Shown piece after piece: positions 16,123-25,262 of a stretch of 64,000 nucleotides of DNA (the stretch's first letter is position 1; every line of letters starts with the position of its first letter). The position numbers were made by a program, and so were the translations under genes. Source of the stretch: Nostoc sp. C052 (lineage in GTDB: Bacteria; Cyanobacteriota; Cyanobacteriia; Cyanobacteriales; Nostocaceae). Location of the stretch: assembly GCF_013393905.1 (NCBI RefSeq), contig NZ_CP040272.1, forward strand, positions 7,325,501 through 7,389,500, in the 5' to 3' direction. Under the pieces are notes generated by a model, which saw only the letters and a list, made by a program, of their open reading frames with translations, was not told the DNA's origin and ran no database searches.

Positions 16123-19100
16123 ATGTTTGTTGACTTCTTTATTAAGCGGCCAATCTTTGCATCGGTCTGCGCGATCGCTATTCTTCTAATAGGATTAATC
16201 AGTATTCCCACACTACCGATTGCAAGATTCCCAGAAATTAGTCCTACTCAAATCAGTGTGAGAGCTAACTACAGCGGAGCTAGTGCCGAAGTTGTAGAAA
16301 GCGGGGTGACGAATATCTTAGAGAGGCAGATCAACGGGGTTGAGGGATTAAGATATCTCACTTCCAGCAGCAGTAACGATGGTACTAGTACCATTACAGC
16401 TACCTTTGATTCAACACGGGATAAAGATATTGCTGCTGTGGATGTGCAAAATCGTGTTTCCGTTGCCCAACCGCAACTACCAGACTCCGTGCAGCGCACA
16501 GGAGTGCAAGTATCAAAGGAGTCTAGCAATATTCTCTTAGCAATTGGCTTATACTCTGAGAATCAAGAGTATGATAATATATTCTTAAGTAATTATGCTG
16601 ACCTTTACTTATCAGATGCCTTAAAAAGAGTCAAAGGCGTGAGCAATGCTCAAGTTTTTGGTGAACGCCGCTACGCAATGCGCCTGTGGTTAGATCCGAG
16701 TCGCCTTGCCAGTCGGGGACTAACAACTGAGGATGTTGCCAATGCTCTTTCAGAACAAAACTTGCAAGTTGGTGCAGGAAGAATTGGCCAAGAACCGGCT
16801 CCAAAAGGACAAAGGTATCAACTTGATGTGCGTGCTGTCAGCCGATTAACAGAACCATCAGAATTCGAAGAGATTGTCCTGAAAACTGGAGATGATGGCA
16901 CACTAGTCAAACTCAAAGATGTCGGGAGAGCGGAACTAGGAGCAGAAAACTACAGTTCATTTCTACGATTTCGTGGCAATGATGCTGTCGGGTTAGGGAT
17001 TTATCAGGTTCCTGGTAGTAATGCTTTGGATGTAGCTAGGGGAGTCAAAGCTGAACTGGCGCTATTAGCTCCGAGTTTTCCGCCGGGGCTGAAATATCAG
17101 GTAGCTTTTGACACAACAATGTTTGTCGAAGAGTCCTTGGCGGAAGTGATCAAGACTCTGATTGAAGCGGTGGTGCTGGTTGTAATTGTAATTTTTGTGT
17201 TTTTGCAGGATTGGCGAACCACTTTAATTCCGGCACTTACCATTCCACTTTCCTTAATTGGGACGTTTGCCTTCGTCAAAGTTTTTAACTTTTCGATCAA
17301 TAGTTTGACTCTATTTGGTCTAACTTTAGCATCGGGGATGGTGGTAGATGATGCGATCGTCGTGGTGGAGCAAATCAGTCGCTTTATTCAGGATAAAGGA
17401 ATTAGTCCTCGCCGAGCTGCGAGTGAATCAATGGCGGAACTGTTTGGCGCGGTTATTGCCACTTCACTAGTGTTGATGGCGGTGTTTGTGCCAGTGGCGT
17501 TCTTTCCAGGAACCACAGGCGCACTTTATCGGCAATTTGCGCTGACGATCGCTTTCTCCATTGCGATTTCGACATTTCTGGCTTTGACTTTAACACCTTC
17601 TTTGTGTGCGCTGCTGCTGCGTCCAGGACAAAGACCTCCAAGGTGGATTGGCTGGTTTTTTGACCTAATTAATCGGTTTTTGGAATGGGTCAGGTCAAGT
17701 TATGAGCGATCGCTAACCTTTCTCACACACATCAAAGGTATTGTCATTGGATTGTTTATCGTCTCCTTGGGAATGACCGCTTGGTTGTACACCACAGTAC
17801 CGACAGCCTTTCTCCCAGACGAAGACGAAGGCTACTTCATCACAATTATCCAAGGGCCGCAAGGGGTTTCGCTGCAATATACCAGCGATGTGATTGCACA
17901 AGTAGAAAAAGAAATTCTGCAAATTCCAGAAATGTTAGGGACTTTTGCGATCGGTGGATTTGGTTTTAGTGGTAGCACCGCTAATAGCGGCATCATCTTT
18001 ACAACTTTAAAACCTTGGGACGAGCGCTCAAGACCCGATCAATCAGTACAGGCAATTATTGGCAAATTGCAGGGTAAGTTGTTGTCCATTCCAGAAGCCA
18101 GGGTATTTCCTGTGAATCCGCCACCCATTCAGGGTTTAGGAAACTTTGGCGGCTTCGTGTTTCAATTGCAAGACCGCAGAGGTAACAGTGGCTTAGAAAA
18201 TCTGGTGCAGTCGATGGGTAAGTTGCTAGGTCAAGCCAATCAAACACCAGGATTACAAGCTGTATTTAGTACTTTTGCCGCAGATACACCACAATTACTT
18301 GTGGAAGTAGACCGGAATAAAGCTAAAGCATTGCAAGTTTCTATAGATGATGTCTTTAGTACATTACAAACTGCTTTAGGATCACAATATGTGAATGATT
18401 TCAATCTGCAACAGCGTAATTATCGCGTGTATATCCAAGCAGATCAACAGTTTCGGTCTAACCCTAAGGATATTGGTAAACTGTACGTTCGTTCCCAAAA
18501 GAATCAGATGATTCCCTTGAGTAACTTAGTCAAAGTTACGTCAACTGTGGGAGCGCAAACGATAAATCACTACAATCTTTTCCGTTCAATTGAAATCAAT
18601 GGTGCGGCTGCTCCCGGCTCTAGTTCTGGAGACGCAATTAAGGCAATGGAAAAAGTTGCTAAAGAAGTTTTACCAGCAGGTTATGGTTACGAATGGTCAG
18701 GAACGGCATTAGAAGAAATAGACTCGGCTGGTTTAGCACCTTTGATATTTGGATTAGGATTAGTCTTTGTATTTTTGGTACTAGCTGCTCAATACGAGAA
18801 TTACGTCGATCCCTTTATCATTCTGTTATCAGTTCCCTTAGCTATTTTTGGAGCGCTTGTAGCTCAATCTCTACGGGGTTTTACCAATGATGTTTACTGT
18901 CAAATTGGATTAGTAATGTTGATTGGTTTAGCTAGTAAGAATGCGATTTTGATTGTGGAATTTGCTAACCAATTACGAGAGCGAGGACTTTCTCTGACTA
19001 AGGCAGTAATTGAGGCTTCACAAGAGCGGTTACGCCCAATTTTGATGACTGCCTTTTCTACACTATTGGGAATTTTTCCATTGGCTACAGCCACAGGTGC

Positions 19101-19314
19101 AGGTGCAGGTAGTCGCCAATCTTTGGGGACGGCAGTATTTGGAGGAATGTTAATCGCGACTTTCTTGAGTTTGTTTGTAGTGCCGATTTTGTATATCGTA
19201 ATTAAGACGACAACAGAGAGATTTATCAAACCAAATCGGGATCAAGAACTACAAGCAGAAGCAGTGTCATTGAATGGTAACACTGCGGTATATTCAACCA
19301 AATCTGAAGATTAA
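16123..19314 (+). CDS. RND multidrug efflux transporter (HAE1/AcrB family)
   Basis: The 1063-residue inner-membrane pump, driven by proton exchange. The N terminus FVDFFIKRPIFASVCAIAIL is the typical first helix. Motif A-like GLTLASGMVVDDAIVVVEQI, with the two membrane aspartates of helix 4, is present. The second half repeats the layout with IGLVMLIGLASKNAILIVEFANQLRERG. Two large periplasmic loops and about 12 membrane helices match the family length of 1030-1070. It acts with the adaptor gene upstream. Substrates may be drugs, lipids or siderophores; none can be inferred. The TAA stop lies inside a dispersed repeat (19311-19340). The start ATG 16123 directly precedes the first helix. Confidence 0.96.
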   Translation: MFVDFFIKRPIFASVCAIAILLIGLISIPTLPIARFPEISPTQISVRANYSGASAEVVESGVTNILERQINGVEGLRYLTSSSSNDGTSTITATFDSTRDKDIAAVDVQNRVSVAQPQLPDSVQRTGVQVSKESSNILLAIGLYSENQEYDNIFLSNYADLYLSDALKRVKGVSNAQVFGERRYAMRLWLDPSRLASRGLTTEDVANALSEQNLQVGAGRIGQEPAPKGQRYQLDVRAVSRLTEPSEFEEIVLKTGDDGTLVKLKDVGRAELGAENYSSFLRFRGNDAVGLGIYQVPGSNALDVARGVKAELALLAPSFPPGLKYQVAFDTTMFVEESLAEVIKTLIEAVVLVVIVIFVFLQDWRTTLIPALTIPLSLIGTFAFVKVFNFSINSLTLFGLTLASGMVVDDAIVVVEQISRFIQDKGISPRRAASESMAELFGAVIATSLVLMAVFVPVAFFPGTTGALYRQFALTIAFSIAISTFLALTLTPSLCALLLRPGQRPPRWIGWFFDLINRFLEWVRSSYERSLTFLTHIKGIVIGLFIVSLGMTAWLYTTVPTAFLPDEDEGYFITIIQGPQGVSLQYTSDVIAQVEKEILQIPEMLGTFAIGGFGFSGSTANSGIIFTTLKPWDERSRPDQSVQAIIGKLQGKLLSIPEARVFPVNPPPIQGLGNFGGFVFQLQDRRGNSGLENLVQSMGKLLGQANQTPGLQAVFSTFAADTPQLLVEVDRNKAKALQVSIDDVFSTLQTALGSQYVNDFNLQQRNYRVYIQADQQFRSNPKDIGKLYVRSQKNQMIPLSNLVKVTSTVGAQTINHYNLFRSIEINGAAAPGSSSGDAIKAMEKVAKEVLPAGYGYEWSGTALEEIDSAGLAPLIFGLGLVFVFLVLAAQYENYVDPFIILLSVPLAIFGALVAQSLRGFTNDVYCQIGLVMLIGLASKNAILIVEFANQLRERGLSLTKAVIEASQERLRPILMTAFSTLLGIFPLATATGAGAGSRQSLGTAVFGGMLIATFLSLFVVPILYIVIKTTTERFIKPNRDQELQAEAVSLNGNTAVYSTKSED

Positions 19315-19340
19315 TTCGTAATTCGTAATTCGTAATTAAT
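19311..19340. repeat. TAATTCG tandem repeat overlapping the pump stop codon
   Basis: TTAATTCGTAATTCGTAATTCG and following bases form near-perfect 8-bp tandem copies. The first TAA supplies the stop of the RND pump. A relative in the other orientation, TAATTACGAATTACGAATTA, is at about 47801-47821 after the diguanylate cyclase. Confidence 0.7.
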
Positions 19341-19422
19341 TTTTCTCTGTCGTCTATGTTCCTCTTCCCTGTCTCCTATAAACGGGAACATCTCAATGAG
19401 TGTAAAAACACACCTTGCCCTG

Positions 19423-19528
19423 GCGAATGGAATTCGCGGCTATACAGACAAAACCCACCTCCGTGGGTTTCCAATTTCTTGAGTCCGCGCAGGCGGACTT
19501 GGTTTGTGTAGCCGCGATTTCTAATCGC
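19423..19528. repeat. About 106-bp cruciform repeat with two inner hairpins
   Basis: The ends GCGAATGGAATTCGCGGCTA (from 19423) and its imperfect reverse complement ending TAGCCGCGATTTCTAATCGC (to 19528) pair over about 27 bp. Between them are two separate perfect 7-bp hairpins, AAACCCA/TGGGTTT (19451-19470) and AGTCCGC/GCGGACT (19482-19499). The layout, a long stem closing two short stems, suggests a small mobile or structural repeat. No protein is encoded. Confidence 0.75.
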
Positions 19529-19614
19529 TTGGTATTTTTACTTTCGTTGAGATGCTCCCCCTATAAACATCGTAGTATGAAGAGATGGGGAAGACTAATT
19601 TCAAAGGGGAATGC

Positions 19615-20064
19615 ATGAAAATTGCTATTGGCAGTGATGAACGCACCAACCTTACTGATAGGGTACTGGAAGAACTTAAGCAGCGTGGGCATGAAGTTAT
19701 ACTCTTTGGTTCCCTAGCCGAGAATGATCCTGAAATCGATTGGCCTGTTAGCTGTAGTAAAGTTGCTTCGGCGGTAGCAACTCAAAAAGCAGATGAGGGA
19801 ATTGTCTTTTGTTGGACTGGTACGGGTGCATCTATAGCCGCCAACAAAGTCTCTGGGATACGTGCAGCATTGTGCCATGATGCTGAGACGGCACGCGGGG
19901 CCCGCATCTGGAATCATGCGAACGTTCTTGTATTAAGTTTACGTGCAACTACAGAAGCGATCGCTAAAGAAATATTAGATACCTGGTTTAGCACACCTTT
20001 TTCTGAAGATGAGTGGAACCTTTTGCAAATCAAACGAATTAAACAGCTAGAAGAAAAGGTTTAA
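19615..20064 (+). CDS. RpiB/LacA/LacB-family sugar-phosphate isomerase homologue
   Basis: A 149-residue protein of the ribose-5-phosphate isomerase B fold. The start IAIGSDER, EGIVFCWTGTGASIAANKV with Cys66 at the usual catalytic position, and GIRAALCHDAETARG are family hallmarks. Two histidines important in E. coli RpiB are absent: the GCDH motif reads GSDE here, and the HND motif reads WNH at 99-101. It may therefore act on another substrate or belong to a divergent subfamily. The start at 19615 is chosen over an in-frame ATG at 19585 because the fold begins there and AAAGGGG lies just upstream. The carotenoid oxygenase follows 71 bp later on the same strand, possibly co-transcribed. Confidence 0.85.
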   Translation: MKIAIGSDERTNLTDRVLEELKQRGHEVILFGSLAENDPEIDWPVSCSKVASAVATQKADEGIVFCWTGTGASIAANKVSGIRAALCHDAETARGARIWNHANVLVLSLRATTEAIAKEILDTWFSTPFSEDEWNLLQIKRIKQLEEKV

Positions 20065-20135
20065 TTTGTAGACTGATTGCAAAAATTCCACAATCAGCAT
20101 AATGGCAAACCCAAATTTACATTTAAATCAGCACA

Positions 20136-21518
20136 ATGGTAACAATAGCAGTCAATCCCTATCTTGATCGCAACTTCGCTCCAATCCATGAAGAAATCAC
20201 CACCGGCAAATTGTCAGTCATCGGTGAATTACCCCTGGAACTATCAGGGATGTTTGTACGGAATGGCCCTAACCCTCAATGGACACCCATCGGTCAATAT
20301 CACTGGTTTGATGGAGATGGGATGTTGCATGGTGTGCAAATTAGCAACGGCGTAGCCACTTATCGTAACCGCTACGTCCAGACAGCCGGATGGAAAAAAG
20401 AACGAGAAGCAGGTAAGGCTCTCTGGAGTGGATTGTTAGAACCACCGCAAATGGATAACCCCCACGGCCCCCGCAAAAACACTGCCAACACCGCCTTAGT
20501 CTGGCACGCTGGTCAGATGTTGGCACTGAACGAGGGGGGTAAACCTCACGCCATCAAGCTTCCTGAATTAGATACTATTGGCGAGTATACCTACAATGGC
20601 AAACTGGTTTCTGCTTTCACAGCCCATCCCAAAGTAGACCCAGTGTCAGGGGAAATGATCTTCTTTGGCTATTCTGTGTTTGTGCCACCGTACCTACAAT
20701 ATAGTGTGGTTTCAGCACAAGGCGAACTGTTGCGGACAGTGCCAATTGAGTTGCCTATAGGGGTGATGATGCATGATTTTGCCATCACTGAAAACTACAC
20801 CATTTTCATGGATTTGCCCCTGACTTTTAATCTTGAAAGGGCGCAACGGGGAGAACCTGTAATGATGTTTGAGCGCGATCGCTCCAGTCGTTTCGGTATC
20901 TTACCACGCCACGGTGACAACAGTAATATCCGCTGGTTTGAGAGTCCCGCTTGCTACGTTTTCCATACCCTCAACGCCTACGAAGACGGAGACGAAGTAG
21001 TGCTGATTGCTTGTCGCATGAGTTCTACTACTGTTTTGAGTTCTGATGAGTCACAACTTGACCCAGAAGGAAATATCCCCCGTTTGTATCGCTGGCGATT
21101 CAACCTCAGCACGGGAACAGTGCGTGAAGAAATGTTAGATGATGTCGCTTCCGAATTTCCCCGCGTTAACGAAAACCTATTGGGGCGACAAACCCGATAT
21201 GGCTACACTAACAAAATGGCGAACAATCCCCTACCTTTATTTGAAGGTATTATTAAGTACGACTTCAGCAGTGGAAAATCCCAAACCCATAACTTCGGAG
21301 AAGGACGCTACGGCGGTGAAGCTGTGTTTGCGCCGCGTCCTGGTGCAACGGCTGAGGATGATGGTTGGCTTATAACTTTCGTCCATGATGAGGGTGAAGA
21401 TACTTCAGAATTAGTAGTTGTGAATGCCCAAGATATAACTGCTGAACCTGTAGCGCGGGTGATAATTCCCCAGCGAGTGCCTTATGGGTTTCATGGTACC
21501 TGGGTTGCGGGGGAATAA
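20136..21518 (+). CDS. Carotenoid oxygenase (RPE65/ACO family)
   Basis: A 460-residue non-haem iron dioxygenase that cleaves carotenoids or apocarotenoids at a conjugated double bond. The four iron-binding histidines of the seven-bladed propeller are visible as His164 (TAHPKVDP), His213 (MMHDFAIT), His277 (VFHTLNAYEDG) and His453 (GFHGTW). Second-shell acids lie in AYEDGDEVVL and GEAVFAPRP. The N terminus carries the typical VRNGPNPQW and HWFDGDGMLH. Length fits cyanobacterial CCDs. Which bond is cut (for example 15,15' as in apocarotenoid oxygenase, or 9,10) cannot be decided from sequence alone. A strong hairpin follows 30 bp after the stop. Confidence 0.95.
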   Translation: MVTIAVNPYLDRNFAPIHEEITTGKLSVIGELPLELSGMFVRNGPNPQWTPIGQYHWFDGDGMLHGVQISNGVATYRNRYVQTAGWKKEREAGKALWSGLLEPPQMDNPHGPRKNTANTALVWHAGQMLALNEGGKPHAIKLPELDTIGEYTYNGKLVSAFTAHPKVDPVSGEMIFFGYSVFVPPYLQYSVVSAQGELLRTVPIELPIGVMMHDFAITENYTIFMDLPLTFNLERAQRGEPVMMFERDRSSRFGILPRHGDNSNIRWFESPACYVFHTLNAYEDGDEVVLIACRMSSTTVLSSDESQLDPEGNIPRLYRWRFNLSTGTVREEMLDDVASEFPRVNENLLGRQTRYGYTNKMANNPLPLFEGIIKYDFSSGKSQTHNFGEGRYGGEAVFAPRPGATAEDDGWLITFVHDEGEDTSELVVVNAQDITAEPVARVIIPQRVPYGFHGTWVAGE

Positions 21519-21550
21519 CGTTAGGTAGACAATACTATTCGCTTAAAACA

Positions 21551-21574
21551 AAAGACGCGATTTATCGCGTCTTT
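21551..21574. terminator. Strong hairpin after carotenoid oxygenase
   Basis: AAAGACGCGAT (21551-21561) pairs with ATCGCGTCTTT (21564-21574). The A-rich flank on the left and the T-rich arm end on the right make it a possible bidirectional terminator. It lies between the rightward oxygenase gene and the leftward gene at 21707. Two HIP1-containing TGCGATCGCA decamers follow at about 21619 and 21660. Confidence 0.65.
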
Positions 21575-21706
21575 GAACCTCAACGTTGAGCCTTGAAAAG
21601 GATATTTTCTAGTTTACCTGCGATCGCATCCCTGGTGGAAGCCGGTAATAAATTATTGCCTGCGATCGCAAAATTATTCGGTTTAGGATAATTTTGACAT
21701 TATCCT

Positions 21707-22420
21707 TTAGTTGTCGGATATTTTTGCTCTCAATAAATCAAAAACTTCCATCGCCTCTTGTAAGAATAATTCAATCTGTTCTGGTTCAAGGCGTATATTT
21801 TCACGGTAATAAATCAAACAGGCGTCTGCTGACTCTAGACATGGTGTTGTTTGTATAGCTGGGTAAAATCCTATTTTGGCTTCAAAAAAAGAAAGTACAT
21901 TGTCAGTAAATATCTGACGAATCCCTTTGTCATCACTTCCCCGCAACAGATATTGTTCAGAAAATCTGGGATATTTATCAAAGTTGATATCCTGATATCC
22001 TAAAAAATGACTGATTTGATCTAAAATATTTTTTGGTTTTAATAAAAACTTAGGAAGATGCATATTCTGATCGTACAAAAAAGCTATTGTTTGCCAATGT
22101 TCGTGTTTGGTTTTAGTACTATATATTGAGTATCTATATTCAAAAATGTATATCTTCAAGTTTTTAACTTCTTTAGACAATATATTTGTAACTAGATTTC
22201 TCCCTCCTTGCTTGAATAGTCTAAAATTATGTAAATGCTGCATAATCTTGTTACTGTCTTCTGCTAAGAAATTTATTTTTAACTGAGCAGCAATAAGTTT
22301 AATTTTTTCAGTTCTTTGCTGTTCTTTTTTGTTTTCCCATTGAAAATATAAAATATTTAGAACAACAACCAAAAAAGTAAAAAATATTATAATCGCAAGA
22401 AAATATTTAGACATAGACAA
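21707..22420 (-). CDS. Hypothetical membrane-anchored protein
   Basis: A 237-residue protein not recognised as any family. It opens with one hydrophobic segment at about residues 5-27 (KYFLAIIIFFTFLVVVLNIL), which would anchor it with the rest on either side of the membrane, followed by a charged helical stretch (WENKKEQQRTEKIK). The remaining part is mixed alpha/beta in look, with no catalytic motif. The AT-rich codon use differs little from neighbours. The downstream end faces the carotenoid oxygenase; upstream lies the CAP-domain lipoprotein on the same strand, separated by about 95 bp of TTTTAGA-type repeat. Confidence 0.65.
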   Translation of the reverse strand: MSMSKYFLAIIIFFTFLVVVLNILYFQWENKKEQQRTEKIKLIAAQLKINFLAEDSNKIMQHLHNFRLFKQGGRNLVTNILSKEVKNLKIYIFEYRYSIYSTKTKHEHWQTIAFLYDQNMHLPKFLLKPKNILDQISHFLGYQDINFDKYPRFSEQYLLRGSDDKGIRQIFTDNVLSFFEAKIGFYPAIQTTPCLESADACLIYYRENIRLEPEQIELFLQEAMEVFDLLRAKISDN

Positions 22421-22423
22421 TAC

Positions 22424-22451
22424 TATTTTAGATTTTAGATTTTAGATTTTT
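22424..22451. repeat. TTTTAGA tandem heptamer
   Basis: Four near-perfect tandem TTTTAGA units lie just upstream of the hypothetical gene. They are related to the ATTTTAGATTT/AAATCTAAAAT repeats at 56046-56182 and to the AT-rich insertion within the hybrid kinase at 32388-32508. Confidence 0.6.
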
Positions 22452-22514
22452 AATTGGGAATGGTGCAATAGACATTCGTTTTTTATCCCCGATTTTCCCA
22501 TTCCCTACTTCAAG

Positions 22515-23213
22515 TTATTTTTCCTGATATCCACCAGCGTAGTCAATCACGCAGATTGTTCTGTATGCTTTGTGAGTTCCATAAGCAACACCAGAAACTT
22601 TGAAAGCGCCGTTAAAAATATTTTTTCGATGACCGCGATCGCGCACACCATCATCAATAATTAATTGCATAACGATATCTTGAGCGGTGTTTGGGCCATA
22701 ACTGATATTTTCACCTGCGGTTGTTTGCCATTTACCATAGCGATTGATGCGAGTAAAAGGGTTGCTACCATCGCTACCATCATGACCTGTAACACCTCTT
22801 GGGCCTTGGTCTTTAACGTGGTCTTTTGCTCCTAAAGACATACCCTTTGATGCACTCAAGGCTCCTATAGGACGTGCTGATTTCAGAAATGCGATCGCTT
22901 CATCAACTGCCTTAACTCCTTCTTGAGTTCGCAAATAAGTATTATTAGAAATTTTGACTCGGTTCCCCTCAAAACGCTTTCTATAGTTTTCCAGAATCGG
23001 GAGATATGACTTAGGATTTGTTCTGACCTTATTTGTCTCAACAATTACCTGTTGTTCTAGTGGTGAAAGATAACTCGCCTTTGCTAACAAAGTTGGACTA
23101 GTTTGTATTGCTGGATTAGGGTTGGCTATAGAGGGGTTAGATTGCAAAAGTTGATCTGAGCAGCCCAATATCAAGGCAATTGGCAAAAATACCCAAAATT
23201 TCATGCGACGCAT
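22515..23213 (-). CDS. CAP-domain (SCP/PR-1-like) lipoprotein
   Basis: A 232-residue exported protein. The N terminus WVFLPIALILGCSDQ is a lipoprotein signal with Cys18 in the lipobox. The CAP superfamily core follows: NKVRTNPKSY, the cavity histidine and acid region VTGHDGSDGSNPFTRINRYG, AGENISYG, VRDRGHRKNIFN and VSGVAYG. In bacteria such proteins are secreted or surface-bound and their activity is often unknown; calcium-binding, lipid-binding and peptidase roles have been proposed. The family and localisation are clear; the function is not. An in-frame ATG at 23202-23204 (MKFWVF) could be the real start, which would not change the signal. Confidence 0.88.
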   Translation of the reverse strand: MRRMKFWVFLPIALILGCSDQLLQSNPSIANPNPAIQTSPTLLAKASYLSPLEQQVIVETNKVRTNPKSYLPILENYRKRFEGNRVKISNNTYLRTQEGVKAVDEAIAFLKSARPIGALSASKGMSLGAKDHVKDQGPRGVTGHDGSDGSNPFTRINRYGKWQTTAGENISYGPNTAQDIVMQLIIDDGVRDRGHRKNIFNGAFKVSGVAYGTHKAYRTICVIDYAGGYQEK

Positions 23214-23505
23214 ACATTACCTCACAATTTTTCTATGGATTAATTTAGTGAATTAGAAGAAATAAGAATTTTCAACGCACAGATAAATCTGTGGAAGCTT
23301 CCAACGTTAGAAACGATATCAAGAACTTAAATGAGTTTGCCAAAGAAAGCGCAGATTAAAGCGCCAGTAATTATAGATAAAGTTGTACTTACCTTTGTTC
23401 CTAAAGTGTTACAAATCCATCACTTAATACCTGTTGTAACATTAACAACAATAAAACGTAAATAATAACCAAAATCTTTTTAATTTCTGACGCCTGCTTG
23501 CAAAT

Positions 23506-24633
23506 TTACACTTTCAGAAACCAGCGTTGCCGATACATTAGAACACCAACAGCCCACCACAACAACACAGTGACTAGGGCAAATAACAGGGAACCATTCA
23601 GCACCCCCGCCCAAGATGCGAAAAAATTCTGGTAAATCCAATTGTAGGTAGTGGGAGCGTCTTTGCCAGCGCCAATAGTGGTTTTGACTAAGATTTTAAT
23701 CAACAAAACTGATGCAACGAAAAGAGCGATCGCATTTAAGCCCATAATTTCAAAAGGCTTACTCCAGCGACGCATCAACCGGACTTCGATGAATTCATAA
23801 CAAGCTGCTAGCAACAGTAATGCCCAACCGCTGCTAAAGAACACATAAGAACTTGTCCACAGCTTTTTGTTAATAGGGAATGTCCACCCCCACGCCCAAC
23901 CGATAATTAAGCAACCAACTCCAAATAATGCTAAACCTGTACTTGTGCGTGACTGTACAGGTTGACTGCGTATCCATTGACCAGTGAAGTAGCCAACGAG
24001 GACACTTACTATGGCAGGAATAGTACTGAAGAGTCCCTCTGGATCTCCCATGAATTTGAAACCATCAGCCTTGTATAAATGTGCTTTGGGAATAATCAGG
24101 CGGTCAACATAAGCACCGAAATTACCTTCCCGCGTCAAAACTCCCGCACCGTATTCTGGCACTGGTAAATACGTCATCGCTAACCAGTAGCCGATAAGTA
24201 GAACTGCTGCAAGTATCCATTGACCTTTACGCGGAAGGTTGAGAACAGCTAGAGAAGCCAGCAGATAGGTAAGGCTAATGCGCTGCAACACTCCCATAAT
24301 GCGAATGCTACTCAAATCAAAAGTCCAAATACCCTGATTCCAAAAGCCATTTAATAGCAATCCCAAGGCAAAGAGAATGGCCGCACGGCGCAATATCCGC
24401 CCGTAAACAATTGAGGTTGGTTTATTGCCTTCAGTGTATTTTGACAGCGAAAAAGTCATCGCTACACCAACAATGAACAGAAAGAAGGGAAATACCAAAT
24501 CAGTTGGTGTGCAACCGTGCCAATCGGCGTGGGCTAAGGGAGGATATACATCATCTGCGACACCCGCCATATTGACGAGAATCATCGCCGCGATGGTAAT
24601 GCCGCGAAAAACATCCAATGAAGTCAGGCGCAT
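23506..24633 (-). CDS. NagX-like acyltransferase-family membrane protein (COG4299)
   Basis: A 375-residue integral membrane protein with about ten hydrophobic segments. The opening RLTSLDVFRGITIAAMILVN and CTPTDLVFPFFLFIVGVAM are characteristic of the heparan-alpha-glucosaminide N-acetyltransferase/NagX group. Other hallmarks are RIMGVLQRISLTYLLAS and DPEGLFSTIPAIVSVLVGY. The human relative moves acetyl groups across the lysosomal membrane onto glucosamine; bacterial members are usually linked to amino-sugar metabolism but are poorly studied. No amino-sugar genes are next to it here. The gene lies back to back with prxQ, with 118 bp for both promoters. Confidence 0.88.
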   Translation of the reverse strand: MRLTSLDVFRGITIAAMILVNMAGVADDVYPPLAHADWHGCTPTDLVFPFFLFIVGVAMTFSLSKYTEGNKPTSIVYGRILRRAAILFALGLLLNGFWNQGIWTFDLSSIRIMGVLQRISLTYLLASLAVLNLPRKGQWILAAVLLIGYWLAMTYLPVPEYGAGVLTREGNFGAYVDRLIIPKAHLYKADGFKFMGDPEGLFSTIPAIVSVLVGYFTGQWIRSQPVQSRTSTGLALFGVGCLIIGWAWGWTFPINKKLWTSSYVFFSSGWALLLLAACYEFIEVRLMRRWSKPFEIMGLNAIALFVASVLLIKILVKTTIGAGKDAPTTYNWIYQNFFASWAGVLNGSLLFALVTVLLWWAVGVLMYRQRWFLKV

Positions 24634-24751
24634 AAGCGGAATTTTGTGTTAGATGAGTATCTAAGCTACTCCCCTTGATGCAGGTAATCAAGCAAAATTT
24701 ATAAACTTGGATACAAGGTAAAATTTTGTTAAGTAATTACCACTATTTGCT

Positions 24752-25210
24752 ATGCCAATCAAAGTTGGAGATACCGCTCCTAATTTCACTCTACCTGCCC
24801 AAAACGGCTCAACAGTAAGCCTCCAAGACTTTCGCGGCAACAAAGCTGTTGTCTTATATTTTTATCCCAAAGATGATACACCTGGATGTACGGCTGAATC
24901 TTGCGCTTTTCGCGATCAGTATGAAGTGTTTAAAACCGCTGGCGCTGAAGTTGTCGGCGTCAGTGCTGATTCCAGTGAATCTCACCAGCGATTTGCTGCG
25001 AAATACAATCTACCTTTTACTCTGTTAACTGACAAAGGCGACCAAGTACGAAAGCTATATGGCGCAACAGCAGCCTTTGGCTTATTCCCTGGTCGCGTTA
25101 CTTACGTCATTGACCAACAGGGAGTTGTGCAATACGTTTTTGATTCAATGTTTAACTTTAAAGGTCATGTTGAAGAAGCACTGAAAACTTTGCAACAGAT
25201 TGCAAAATAA
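24752..25210 (+). CDS. prxQ: Peroxiredoxin, Bcp/PrxQ type
   Basis: A 152-residue thiol peroxidase that reduces hydrogen peroxide and organic peroxides, recycled by thioredoxin. The peroxidatic Cys46 and resolving Cys51 are visible in YPKDDTPGCTAESCAFRD, the five-residue spacing that defines PrxQ. The fold start GDTAPNFTLPAQNGSTVSL and the late motif ATAAFGLFPGRVTYVID are typical. No signal peptide is present, so it acts in the cytoplasm. The next gene, hpf, converges on it; a short GGGATTGG repeat separates them. Confidence 0.95.
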   Translation: MPIKVGDTAPNFTLPAQNGSTVSLQDFRGNKAVVLYFYPKDDTPGCTAESCAFRDQYEVFKTAGAEVVGVSADSSESHQRFAAKYNLPFTLLTDKGDQVRKLYGATAAFGLFPGRVTYVIDQQGVVQYVFDSMFNFKGHVEEALKTLQQIAK

Positions 25211-25262
25211 GGATTGGGGATTGGGGATTGGGAAACTCTCTCCCTCATCCCCCTACTCCCTA
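25211..25262. repeat. GGATTGGG tandem repeat and C-rich partner
   Basis: Three 8-bp copies of GGATTGGG are followed by CTCCCTCATCCCCCTACTCC, between the convergent prxQ and hpf genes. The right end touches the hpf stop codon at 25260-25262. G-rich then C-rich order allows a weak fold-back. Confidence 0.6.
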
